The notes below the pieces were generated by a model that ran no database searches, had not been told where the DNA came from, and saw nothing but the letters and a program-made list of their open reading frames with translations. This document shows, one piece after another, positions 37,135 to 47,600 of a DNA stretch of 64,000 nucleotides; the stretch's first letter is position 1, and each line of letters begins with the position of its first letter. The translations under genes and the position numbers were made by a program. The DNA comes from Carpediemonas membranifera (Eukaryota > Fornicata): contig JAHDYR010000030.1 in NCBI GenBank assembly GCA_019828565.1, positions 62,001-126,000 on the forward strand, given 5' to 3'.

Positions 37135-37725
37135 ATGAGCGCAGACTATAGTTACGGCACGAATAGTAATGCTGGAAAGCTTGATTATAGCTCCGGGATT
37201 CAAGACACAAATCACCTTCAGTACAGCCAGCAACAGCAACCTCCTTCCTACCCCACCAGAGAGCCGCTCATTCAACCCCCGCAGTATGCTACACAGCCTA
37301 TGGGTACATATTCAGCGGTGGGCATGCCTGTAGTCGCTTCCACAAGCGGGTTCCTCTGGGCCACGTTCGCCAACCGCGCCAACCGTGTGATCGCGATGAT
37401 CACCTCGGCCCTATTCATCCTCAGCTGCATTGCTGGCCTGCTGTGGTCCTTCATATTCCTGTTTGCATATGTCCAGGTCATGTTCGTCGGCTTGTTCTTC
37501 GCCGTTCCATTCTTCTTCACAGGGCTGATTGAGCTTATCACCGAGCTCGCGACTGTGTTTATTGCAAGGAAAGACAAGACCTCCAGGGTTCTGGCCCCAG
37601 CGAGCTTGGGGTTGGGACTCTTCCAGCTCACGGGGTCTTTCGTCTACACTGTCGCCATGGCCTGGCTGCTGATCTTCCTGTACTTCGTGTGGTTCTTCGC
37701 CTACATCGCTACGCACACATACTAA
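37135..37725 (+). CDS. Small four-TM membrane protein 4 (tandem family)
   Basis: 196 aa from the ATG at 37135 (MSADYSYG); the upstream extension begins with TTG. The N-tail has QQQQPPSYPTREPLIQ, a proline/tyrosine-type motif near P-L-I as in its paralogues, then four TMs with FTGLIELITELATVFIA and LGLGLFQLTGSFVYTVAMAW. It ends the tandem array, after which the SLC35F-like gene follows on the same strand. Confidence 0.65.
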   Translation: MSADYSYGTNSNAGKLDYSSGIQDTNHLQYSQQQQPPSYPTREPLIQPPQYATQPMGTYSAVGMPVVASTSGFLWATFANRANRVIAMITSALFILSCIAGLLWSFIFLFAYVQVMFVGLFFAVPFFFTGLIELITELATVFIARKDKTSRVLAPASLGLGLFQLTGSFVYTVAMAWLLIFLYFVWFFAYIATHTY

Positions 37726-37988
37726 GATGGTGCTGAGATAAAGTTTAGATTACTGTCCTGTTTCACCAGTCTTTGAACAACGGCGCGGGTTGGACTGAAC
37801 GAATGAACTTATATGCATGGCTATAGTCGGTAGCGCTACAGTGAGAGCGTCAGTCCTGGTGGTTGGGACGACCTATCAAATTGGCAGTTTGATCGATTCG
37901 GTTGCACGTTGCTGTTCTCGTAAACGAAGAGCTTTTGTGCGCCGCAGACTCCATCATTACTGAATAGTCTAGGTATACGTTGCAAATC

Positions 37989-38990
37989 ATGAAAGTAAGC
38001 GGAAATATGCTCCGGGTCTGTCTCACAATCGGCATAGGGCAGCTGTTATCCCTGAACCTGGCCGGCACGGGCGTCGGCAGCCAAAGTCTATCAGGTATGG
38101 GTCTTCTATTCCCCACTCTCGTTAACTCATCGCTCTATCTCTGTCTGCTGCTCTTCCTCATCCCACGCTTCCTCTTTCAGCGGCGCAAACGACTCTACGG
38201 GAAGTGGTGGCACTATCTAGTGTGCGCTATCCTCGACGTGGAAGCCAATGTGCTTGTTGTGAACGCCTACCGCTACACGACGATCGCCTCTGTGATGTTT
38301 CTCGACTGTTTCTCCACTCCTGCGTCCATGCTTCTGAGTATGATCGTACTCGGCCATCGATACTCTCTCAGCCACATCATAGCAGTGGGGATCGCTGTCC
38401 TTGGCATGGTGGTCCTCATCATGTTCGACGCGGGCAACGCATCCTCCAGCTCCGTGACAGTGTTCGAGCGGGTCGTTGGTGACCTCTGCTGCATCACCGG
38501 CGCCACTCTGTACGCTGTTGCCAACGTCTTCCAGGAGGCGCTGATCAAGGCTCACTCAACCACTGAGTATCTGGGTATGATGGCCCTGTTCGCCGCCCCA
38601 CTTGCACTGGTACAGGCCACATTCGTCGGGGAGGCATGGGCGGCCGTACACGCGACTTGGACCATCCCTGGGGCCCTCGCCTGGCTGCTGTTCCTGCTGT
38701 GCATGGTCATCCAATACTCGGGGGTCCCGCTCCTCCTTCTTCTGTCCAGCGCCGCCTTTATGAACATGAGCTTCCTCTCCAGCGACATATGGGGCCTAGT
38801 GCTCAGTGTAGTCATCTTTCACAACTCGTTTAGTCTCTGGTACCTGTTGTCGGCCGCCCTTGTTTTCGTATCTCTTGGAGTGTTCTCGTGGCGATCGCCC
38901 AAGACCAGGGCTCGGCCGGCCAAGACCAGTGGGGCGGCGTCGCCAGTGAACGATGACGAGGCTAGTTTATTAGGATCGGAGGTTGCTTAG
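37989..38990 (+). CDS. SLC35F1/F2-type transporter (drug/metabolite transporter superfamily)
   Basis: 333 aa from the ATG at 37989; the open frame starts 9 nt earlier at TTG. About ten hydrophobic segments, beginning LRVCLTIGIGQLLSLNLAGT. The conserved SLC35F block reads CAILDVEANVLVVNAYRYTT followed by SVMFLDCFSTPASMLLS, as in the 'aaxDvxaNylxxxAyqyTslxsxxlLdcxtip' family signature. A second EamA-like half follows. The cytosolic C-tail is Ser/Ala-rich and ends LLGSEVA. Substrate unknown; related plant and animal proteins are poorly characterised. Membrane location (secretory pathway or vacuole) is inferred. Confidence 0.8.
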   Translation: MKVSGNMLRVCLTIGIGQLLSLNLAGTGVGSQSLSGMGLLFPTLVNSSLYLCLLLFLIPRFLFQRRKRLYGKWWHYLVCAILDVEANVLVVNAYRYTTIASVMFLDCFSTPASMLLSMIVLGHRYSLSHIIAVGIAVLGMVVLIMFDAGNASSSSVTVFERVVGDLCCITGATLYAVANVFQEALIKAHSTTEYLGMMALFAAPLALVQATFVGEAWAAVHATWTIPGALAWLLFLLCMVIQYSGVPLLLLLSSAAFMNMSFLSSDIWGLVLSVVIFHNSFSLWYLLSAALVFVSLGVFSWRSPKTRARPAKTSGAASPVNDDEASLLGSEVA

Positions 38991-39042
38991 TTTAGCGAGA
39001 TTTTTACATTTTTAAAACACGGATTGCCTGTCCCGGGATAAT

Positions 39043-39549
39043 TTAATACAACTTGAGTCTACCTGTGATCTGATCCACCTCATCTACCGGCCAGGGCCCA
39101 ATGGCCAACACGGTCTGGCTACCAGCAGGGATCTGGGTCCGGCCGGCGTCAGTGATTATGGTTGCTGGAGCACCGGCTTCGACAGCAAGGTCGAACAGGT
39201 TGTTGAGCTCATCTGCACCGGGCACCTGGAGGGTCACCTTTGTCTGGCCAAACGTCAGCCAGCCAGCAAGGGCGTCTCCCACGTCCGTGTCGCCGTTCAA
39301 AGCACACTTCACAGCCTTACGGTAGACGCCGAGGCATGCATGGCAGCATTGAGCAGCAACCTTGCCCTTATCCATCTTCAGATCCCGGCGGATGACGAGT
39401 ACCATCTTGCAATCATCCCTGGGAGTGAACTGGGACTTGTCGAAGTCCACTTGGTACTTCCGTGGGCGGCCAAAAAGCTTGTATGCCAGAGCAGAGAGGC
39501 AAACACCGACAGTACCTCCAATCGCAAGAGCTTTGACACTGTCGTTCAT
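39043..39549 (-). CDS. PTRH2: Peptidyl-tRNA hydrolase 2 (PTRH2/Bit1)
   Basis: 168 aa. An N-terminal hydrophobic segment (about residues 6-23) is followed by the PTH2 domain: CKMVLVIRRDLKMDKGKVAA, QCCHACLGVYRKAV, TFGQTKVTLQV, AGAPATIITDAGRTQIPAGS and QTVLAIGPWPVDEVDQITG, all at expected spacing. It releases tRNA from stray peptidyl-tRNA. In animals the N-terminal anchor places it on the mitochondrial outer membrane; here it could anchor to a mitochondrion-related organelle or the ER. It converges on the SLC35F-like gene about 50 bp away. Confidence 0.93.
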   Translation of the reverse strand: MNDSVKALAIGGTVGVCLSALAYKLFGRPRKYQVDFDKSQFTPRDDCKMVLVIRRDLKMDKGKVAAQCCHACLGVYRKAVKCALNGDTDVGDALAGWLTFGQTKVTLQVPGADELNNLFDLAVEAGAPATIITDAGRTQIPAGSQTVLAIGPWPVDEVDQITGRLKLY

Positions 39550-39834
39550 GCTTAGGACTTTGTGAAAACAACGTACTCCTACTCCATCCAGAAGTCCAGG
39601 CGGGGCCTGTGCATGCCGTCTACATGACTTATATCACTCACCAGGACACCACATCGCCAAATTCTGATCTCGCCGGTCCCATCGTTATCAGATCAGAGCG
39701 AAAAAACTAGATGATGCCAGCCAACCTTATTGTCGATGGTATCAAGGTATCCCATTCGGTCGCCCCTTGCCTCTGGAGAGCTCTCCCTGATTTGTCAGAA
39801 TAGACCAGCGACCAGAGGTAGCGACGAACGGGCG

Positions 39835-41974
39835 ATGGATGAATACGAGGAGTTCATCGATCAGTTCAACATAGAGGAGGATCCATACAACATAGAGAAC
39901 TGGGGAGCTATCTTCGCCATGGCCGTCGACGAGGGCACTGGAGTGTGCAAGAAGGCCGTAGACACCGTCCGCAAGCTATACCGCCGCTTTTTCGAGCTCT
40001 ACCCCACATGCGGCCGCAGGTACGAGGCCTACGTCATCTTCGAGGACACCAACGGCAAAGGAATCCGTGCAGTATGTCGATGCCAAGGGCGTCCCCGCCG
40101 AGGATCAGGCGGCCGCTCAGAAAGTGACCGACGGCAGCATCTCGGAGCTCCATGTGAACTCCAACCACGGCTACATCAAGCAGACGCTGGAGAACGCCCT
40201 GCGGCAGTTCTGCAACATCGCTGTGTTTGCCACCTACATAGAATACGTCAAGAACAGGCTCGGGGTCGGCTCCAAGCACAAGGGAAGCAGTGGATATGCC
40301 CGGCTCGGCACGTACGCCCGCGAGGTGCTGGTCGACACGTTCAAGTTCGCGCTGAGTCGCGTGGGCCTGCACCTCGACGCCCAGCCGCTGTGGGCTGACT
40401 ATCTCACGCTCCTCACCAGCGCGGGCATCCCGGAGAAGGACCCCGACACGTTCATCGACGGCGTGCGGCGGGAGTTCTACCGTGCGATCGACACGCCGAT
40501 GAAGGACGTCACTGCGATAATCACGATGCACGCCCGGTGGGAGCGGCGGGATGTCCTCCAGAGGCTCGGCAGCAAGTTCGACCAGATCATCGGCAAGATC
40601 CTGGACGACCGCCTGGAGAGGGGCGAGCAGGCGCGGTACACCGCTCTCGAGCGGCAAAAGCTGTACGTCAAGGCGGCCGGCACGGAGTACCCGCCCAAGC
40701 CCGGCACGGACTGCTCGACCCGCCTGGCCCGGTGGCTGAGCCTCATCGCGTACGAGCAGCGGCGTTACGACCGGGCCGACGCCTACGCCCACCACGCCCG
40801 CACGCTGTTCGCCTTCGAGCAGGCCATCCTAGATCTGTACCGGTCGCCCGAGATCTGGCTCCAGTACATCGCCTACCTGACCGAGGCGACTGTGGTGGAG
40901 TCGAGGGACGGCCTGAGGAGCCGGGCCATCACCCGGGCCTTCGACAGGGCCCTCGTGGCGCTGCCCGACAGCGAGCTGATTGTGACACTGTCCGCGGCGG
41001 ACCAGTTCGAGCAGACCCAGGACTACGCCAAGGCCGACGGCCTCTTTGAATCAATCATCGCGTCGGGGTCGGCCCTCGGCTGGGTCGAGTACCTCAAGTA
41101 CGTCAACAGACGCAAGGGCATCACCGCGGCCAGGGCCCTGTTCGAGACCGCCACCGCCGAGGAGCCCACGGAGGGGGACCCGCCCAGGGCCCCCGTGTCC
41201 GCCTGGCCCGGCCTGTTCCAGACGATGGCCGGGCTGGAGCGGGCGGTGGGTGGGGCAACGGTGGCCAAGGAGCTTGCCGTGTGGAGCAGGGGCCTGGCGA
41301 CGCCCGCTGTGTCGACGGACCTGTTCAAGCAGACTGCGGCGGACGCCATGCTCGAGACGAAGGCGGCCGCGGACTTCCCCGATTTGAGTGATTCAAACCC
41401 CAGGGTGCGAGCGATATTTGCCCTGCGGCAGCGGCTCGAGAGGAACCGCCCCATGGACGAGATCAGGGCTGTCGAGGCGACGCTCGACGACAGCCTGGTC
41501 GCCCTCATAAAGCGGCACTCGGCCGACCCGCTGCTCCCGTGCCCGCCGACACTGGTCGAGGATGTCGCCGACCACAGCATGAGCGACCCCGCCTGGCATT
41601 TCGGGCTACCCGTGACCAACTACAGGCGCTACTACATGGCGCTGCAGACGCCCCCGCTGAAGAAGGGCAACCTGGTTAGGGTTGACGCCGGCGGGCACTC
41701 TGCCGGGGACAACTCGTGGCGGCTGACCTCGGGGAGGGACGCCGCCGCGCTGCTGGACACCGAGCAGGGCTCCGTCGTGCTTCGACTCATTGCCACGCTG
41801 CCGAACATCAAGTCGGCCCCGCAGGAGATTTTTGCGAGGGCGCACGACGTCCTTGACGGGTTCTCCGGCGATGTCTCGACCCACGTGAGCAGGGGCAGCG
41901 GGGGCCGCAGGAGGAAGGCGATGGCGACCCACGCCGGGTCGTATTTCGTGTCGAAGCTGTTCCGGAATAAGTAG
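39835..41974 (+). CDS. Rna14/CstF-77-like HAT-repeat protein, apparent frameshift
   Basis: HAT-repeat protein of about 710 aa in two overlapping frames. Frame one (ATG 39835) has ENWGAIFAMAVDEG and VRKLYRRFFELYPTCGRRYE. Frame two (to stop 41974) carries TFKFALSRVGLHLDAQPLW, DGVRREFYRAIDTPM, ARTLFAFEQAILDLYRSPEI and later HAT pairs, as in cleavage-stimulation factor 77. The frames connect if one G in the AAAGGAATCC at about 40057-40066 is surplus. A 40-nt GT-AG intron at 40033-40072 would also fix the phase but would remove coding-like HAT sequence (YVIFEDTNGK). It would scaffold mRNA 3'-end cleavage. The C-terminus is basic. Confidence 0.7.
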
Positions 41975-42115
41975 ACCAGGCCGGGTCGGGTTTATAAATC
42001 TCTCGCGCCATGACATCGTTCTCTCAGCCTAAAGTCCACTGGGTTGAGCTCGGGCCAGCTCGCAGGCCCAGGAGTTGAACCCGCAGGCTTGGCAAGAGCA
42101 GGATCATTCTTTTCC

Positions 42116-43948
42116 ATGGATGAGCAGTTCCTGAACTTTGTAATCGAGAAAAGAGGGCTCGATGTGCTGTATTCGATAGATCGTGAGACTGTGATGCTCA
42201 GTAGCTTCGTGCGTGGCCGTATTCACGACATCGTCAATGACGAAGGAAGCACGTCCTTCAAAGCCCTCAGTGAGAAACTCAACGTCCTTTCTAGCGACAT
42301 TAAGGCTGTTTGCTATGATATTGCGTCCTCCGACCCCGAGGTGGAGCTTGTTGACGGCACCATATGCTTGACTTCGTTCCCCAACCGTGTCGCATCGACT
42401 GTCGCCGGCCGTATCGAGCAGAACCCTGTGATGCCCATCAACATCGACCAGATCCGCGCGGAGTTCAAGCTGACCTCGACTCAGGCCAGAACTGTGACGG
42501 AGAAGCTGCTCGAAGACGGCCACCACGTGGGACACGACCGCTGGGTGTACCCGGCGCAGTACTACAAGGACGGCATCGCGGCCCTCATAGTAGCCATTGA
42601 GGAGGCCGAGGCTGACCTGTCGATGCAGCCGGCCCCCGTGTCCTTCGCCCTCTCGGCACTGCGGATGTGGCGCGACCCAAAGATCACCGCCCTCGGGGAG
42701 GTCAGAGGCACGCGGTTCCTGCCGTTCAAGTACACTGACCGGCTCAAGAGCGTAGTCCGCGGCACCGTCGACAAGGTCGGGTTCGCGGCCAGGGTGGCAA
42801 TGGGGACGGACGATCTCAAGGCCGCCTGGGACGCCGTAGCTCAGGAGGACGGCGTGATCCGAATGGACGACACGCTTCTCAGCCCCGAGTGCCGGGCTGG
42901 GCTGGTCGAGTCCGTCCACACGGCCCTGAACACTGCCGCCTTCGTGCGGGCAGCCGACGCCGTCCCCCCTGAAATGAACCTGTCATTTGACTCGATCATT
43001 TCCCTGCCGACCGTCCGTGTCGTCGCGGCAGACCCCTGCATGTGCGAGGAGACTGTCTTCGACCACTGGCTGTCCCGTCCCGACATCCGAGAGGCCGTCG
43101 TCGAGGCCCTCAGGAACTTACCGGACGAGTCCCGCCGCAAGGTCAGACTGGCGACGATCACGGCCCGGCTGACGGGCTCCAAGGTCCTGGGGGAGGTCTC
43201 GTCCGTGCTCCACATCCCTAAAGTGCTCGTCGAGGCCCGAGCCAGCGCCATGGCCCTGCAGGTCGACAAGGACCTGACCGCGCTGACCATGGAGGGCGTG
43301 CCTGAGGCCGACGGGGCCGTATTCGACGCCAGCCGAGTCCGGGTAGCCCGGCAGAAGCTGAGGGCCCCTCTGCTGGACACCCTCGCCGACATCTCCATCA
43401 TCGACACTGGCCTCCCCACCGCCGAGGAGGCAGATATGGTCCAGGTCTACCGCATTTACACCAACTCTTGGGGCAGAGTCATCGCCCAGCTCGCCACAGC
43501 AGACGCCCTGCTCACCGAGGCAGCCAGGAAGGAGTCGGAGGCCATGTTTGAGGTCGCACAGACCTTGCTGCCCGGTAACCCCGTCAAGAGCTTCGACGAG
43601 ATCATGGAGATTACTGTGCAGTTTAAGCTGCCTAATCAATTGATTGACGACCTTAAGCGGGCCCGGGGTCCACTTCTCCCTGTGCTCACCGCGGCGGCCC
43701 CAGCCCTGGTGACCAAGGACGTCCCGATGTCGAACAAGGCCCGCAAGGCCCGGGTGGGCGCCCGTCTCAAGTCCAGCCGGCCCACAGAGGGCAAGGTCGC
43801 CAAGGTCCACCCGCACCTTTCAGCGCTGTCCGGTAAGAATGGGATGGCGCTGACAGCCGCCCCCGTGTCCCCGGTGGAGCTGCCGGCCTGGGTGGAGGAC
43901 GACCTGGACATATTGGATGATGTGGCCAAGCGGTACTCGTATAAGTAA
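42116..43948 (+). CDS. UFL1-like protein (UFM1 E3 ligase family)
   Basis: 610 aa from the ATG at 42116; the longer frame starts with TTG. The N-terminal half has the UFL1 series of winged-helix-like blocks: FVIEKRGLDVLYSIDRETVM, then FKALSEKLNVLSSDIKAVCY, TVAGRIEQN...INIDQIRAEFKLTS, and EKLLEDGHHVGHDRWVYPAQ followed by YYKDGIAALIVAIEEA. The same order and spacing are seen in UFL1 ('EVVHTLDGKEY', 'VNIVDLQQVINVDL', 'VTISELCKTYDLP', 'VARHKARIRGLFSAI'). The C-terminal half is helical, with a basic patch near 570. If right, ufmylation (ER ribosome quality control) operates here. Read from pattern only, so moderate. Confidence 0.6.
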   Translation: MDEQFLNFVIEKRGLDVLYSIDRETVMLSSFVRGRIHDIVNDEGSTSFKALSEKLNVLSSDIKAVCYDIASSDPEVELVDGTICLTSFPNRVASTVAGRIEQNPVMPINIDQIRAEFKLTSTQARTVTEKLLEDGHHVGHDRWVYPAQYYKDGIAALIVAIEEAEADLSMQPAPVSFALSALRMWRDPKITALGEVRGTRFLPFKYTDRLKSVVRGTVDKVGFAARVAMGTDDLKAAWDAVAQEDGVIRMDDTLLSPECRAGLVESVHTALNTAAFVRAADAVPPEMNLSFDSIISLPTVRVVAADPCMCEETVFDHWLSRPDIREAVVEALRNLPDESRRKVRLATITARLTGSKVLGEVSSVLHIPKVLVEARASAMALQVDKDLTALTMEGVPEADGAVFDASRVRVARQKLRAPLLDTLADISIIDTGLPTAEEADMVQVYRIYTNSWGRVIAQLATADALLTEAARKESEAMFEVAQTLLPGNPVKSFDEIMEITVQFKLPNQLIDDLKRARGPLLPVLTAAAPALVTKDVPMSNKARKARVGARLKSSRPTEGKVAKVHPHLSALSGKNGMALTAAPVSPVELPAWVEDDLDILDDVAKRYSYK

Positions 43949-44067
43949 ATCCTCTCATGCGCTGATATTGCATTTATTGCTGCTCAGGCCGACCCAATTA
44001 GGCACAATCGGTGATTCTCATTGCACTTTTTTTTTCATGCGCGCAGGATAAGCGAGAGAACACGAGA

Positions 44068-44312
44068 ATGGCTTCTCAGCGCGCTGCTTTCCGTAACACC
44101 GTTGTTCGTGAGATCGTCGGTTTCGCTCCCTACGAGCGCCGTGCCCTTGAGGCTCTTAAGATTGGCAAGGACAAGCGTGCCCTCAAGTTCCTTAAGAAGC
44201 GTGTATGTACTGCCCCATATGACCTTTAATTACATAGCTTGGCACCCACTCCCGCGCCAAGGCAAAGCGTGAAGAGCTCTCCAAGGTTCTCATGCACCAG
44301 CGCGCTCATTAA
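44068..44312 (+). CDS. RPL36: 60S ribosomal protein eL36 (short form)
   Basis: Exons 44068-44202 and 44238-44312, 69 aa. The core is [40 protein letters not shown] and [11 protein letters not shown], unmistakably eL36, with the 35-nt intron between KKR and LGTH. The protein begins [10 protein letters not shown], so about 35 residues of the usual basic N-terminus are absent. The frame is open upstream (DKRENTR) after a T-run and GCGCAG, so an unseen upstream exon is conceivable, but no ATG-bearing exon is evident. Confidence 0.9.
44203..44237 (+). other. 35-nt intron in eL36
   Basis: Begins GTATGT and ends TTAATTACATAG. Splicing gives the conserved KKRLGTH junction; without it the frame stops at 44229. 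Confidence 0.95.
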
Positions 44313-44609
44313 GATGTCTAAATGATCGTTTCGCTGAGTTGTACTCAGTTTGCCATTTCTATCGTGTATATCTTGCTTTGCTCTGGCATGCTTGCTCAGT
44401 AGTCTATCAACATCTGAAATCCTGCTTTTCGGCGGTAGTTTTTACCCGACCAGCAGTATTCGATTGACCTGGCAAAGCAGACCTTACCGAGCATTGGAAG
44501 AAACTGCCATCATCTCCCGCGGGTTCTGCCTTGCTGTCCTGCATGCCTGTGTTCCCACATTCGTCAAGCTGACTATCGGTGGTCATTTCTGGCATTTCAA
44601 AAGACGACG

Positions 44610-47600
44610 ATGACCGAGAGGCCCAAACAAGAGCCAACGACGGCTCCATCGGCAAGAGTTACAGCTCTTGCTGCAGACATTCGATTCGAGCGCACAATTC
44701 AGATGATGCGAGAGAATCGAACCCAGCGGATGCGCGAACAGGCCGCAAAGGAACAAAACAGCGACGTACAGGAATTCGAGAACACTCTGCGGCGTCTTGC
44801 AGGCCGTAAGATGCAGGAACCTGTAGACGAGGACAATCTTGAGGAAACGGCCCGTCAGACGAACGCCTTCCTTCGCCGCATTGGCTCCAAGCGCCGTGAG
44901 AACGCCAAGGCGAAGAAGGAGCGAGAGATTCGCCGCCGTGAGGTGCAGCAGAGGCAGCAGTCAGTCATAGCCGACCTGGAGAAGCGCCGCATGGACAACA
45001 AGGCCCTGCAGGCGATGCTCATGCAGTCCCAACTCGAACGGACCCGCACCGCTACATTGCTCGAGGCTGAGAGGGCCAAGGGCGTCGCCATCTCTGAGCG
45101 GGAGGAGGCCCACGCCAAGTTCCTTGTCGAACGGGAACAGGAGTTTGCTGCCGAGCTCGCACGTCTGTCCGAGGAGTGCCGCATGGAGTCCCTCGACCCG
45201 CGCCCCATCGTAACCGACGACGCCGAGCCCGCCCCACTGGAGGATGTCGTGGGGGAGGAGGAGAGTCTTGCCGACGGTGAGAGGCCCCTCGACCCCGGCC
45301 TCGCCCTGCTCCACTTTGGGGGTGTGTCCGTGAGCATGGTGGCCTCGCTGCAGGCAGAGCTCGACGGGCTGAGGACCCCGACCCATCCAATCGCCCAGAC
45401 GGACCCGACTGTCTTTATCAAGGCAGCGCTGGTCGGCGGGCCATGCTCTGGCAAGCACACCGTTGGCCACATGGTCGGGGAGATGCTCGGTCTGGTCGTG
45501 GTTGATTCCGACTTCATCGCAAGAGCAGCCAAGGGCGACTCCGCCCTGCTTGAGCAGTACCCCGCCATCAAGGCCATCCCAATGTCCGCCGATAAGGACG
45601 CCGCACAGGCCCTGGCCGCCGCCAAGGCTGCATTGAAAACCGGAATAGACAAGGACACGCAGTTTAAGGTTGCCGCGGGGATATTACGAGCCCTGGCGAC
45701 GGACTTCGACGAGGCCGTGAATAACTATGATTCGATGGACGCGAGGCCCAATGGTGTGCTGCTCGTCGGGCTCCCGGCCACTGCTACTGACGCCAACGTC
45801 GAACAACTGGGTCTTGGCCCCAAGAGCAAGATCGCTCCGCCCAAGGAGACGTCCCAGCCACCGTCCAGGACATCAGGCCGCTCACGCCCCTCCTCCCGTG
45901 GATCCCGGGCGTCTATGCACCGCAAGAACTCGTCTAAGAACCTGACGCAGGTGGAGGTGCCTCCCACAGTGCTCCCCCTCGTCGACGTCATCGTCTCACT
46001 GACTCTGCCCCTCGCTGAGACCGTGGCCCGCGGCGCCGACAAGCTGGTATCCCCTGACGGTCGGCACTGGCACGCGACACTGCTTCCACCCCCGGCTGGG
46101 GTTGAATGCGAAGCCCTGCCCGACGCCGCTGACGTCGGTGAGGCCCACGGTGCATGGACCGCGGTGCACGCCAAGCTGGTGGATGAGGCGCACTCCCAGG
46201 GCCTCGGGGCGGACATTGTCGTCCCAGTACCCGCCTCAGATGCACCGGCCGTCCTTGCGGCCATCACCGCCGACCTGGCCGTCCGCCACAGCGCTCACAG
46301 GTCCGCAGTGGTCAACGGCAGAGCAGCCGCCGAGTCGGCCGCGGACACCCTTGAGGTCAGGTCGACCCGCTCGGCCCAGTTCCCGGCCATCATCGGGTCG
46401 CTGGGCGACGGTGGCATCGGTACAGCCCTAAAGTGCACCGAGGTCACTCCTGTGATGAAGGACTGGATGCAGGCTGATGGTGAATATCTGAGTCAGTTCA
46501 AGAGGGTGATGGTGGCCAGCAGAGACACTGTATCTAAGATTGAGTCGTATCTCGAGACAATCTATGATTCATTCGTCCAGACGCTTGTCAGACCCGACCC
46601 GTCGTCAGACATCGTGTCCTCGTCGTGGCAGACTATGATCTCCTTTATTAACTCCGGTCGGCAGGAAGAGGAGATCGTCTCAGCCGTCCGAGCAGCCCTG
46701 GTTGATGTCCGCGACACACTCTGGGCAGTTGCCGACACCCGACGCCGTGAGTCCGAGCTGCTATGGGCCAAGCTGGTCGACCAGGCCCGGATCACGGACC
46801 CGACCAAGAGCTCGCTCGTCGACACGGCCCGGGCGATTATTGAGGAGGGTCTGCCCGCCTACCCCGTCCCCGACCAGACCGTCATCAGCGGGGCCCTGGA
46901 CGCCATGGCCGAGAGCTGGGGTGAGTCCCCTGTGGCCTGGCTCCACCGTCACTGTCTGGCTGTTGCCGACGCCCAGTTCGCCATCGCCCAGGTCCATGCG
47001 GCCCGCATGGCTCGTATGGTCGACCTACTCGCCGCCGCAGTCGGGCTGGGCGGCGTCCATGGCCTGACCCCCTGCACTGTCCCTGACGCCCGCCCGCCGT
47101 CAGAGCAGGACGCCGCCTCCCCCGCCGAGGCGCTGGAGGCAGCCATGACCCAGATCGCCCAGATCGCCGACTCCGTGATTGTGGAGGGTGAGGAGGCCGT
47201 CCACGAGGAGCTGAGGTCTGTTGCGGGGGCGCTGACCCACGGGTTCGCGGCCATGGTCGAGTCGGCCAAGCAGGAGGGCCTCGAGGCCATCCAGGCGGCG
47301 TTCGACTCTGCCTCTGACTTGTTCAGTCTGATCGATGGGGAGATTGTGCGGCTCTACCGCCAGTCGGTAGACTACGGCCGCGACCTCTTCACACGGGCTG
47401 AGGGCGAGTTCGTCTCTACGGCCATGCTCACAGCCGTCCCCCCACCCCCTGAGGCCGAGGTGACCGCCGCATGTCCGGCTGTGACAATACCCCGCCCCGC
47501 CGTGCCCCAGCCCGACCCCCTGCCCCACCTGCTCACAGTCGACCAGGCCACCGCACTCGCCCAGGCCTGCCGCACCGCCGCCAATGGATCACCCATCATT

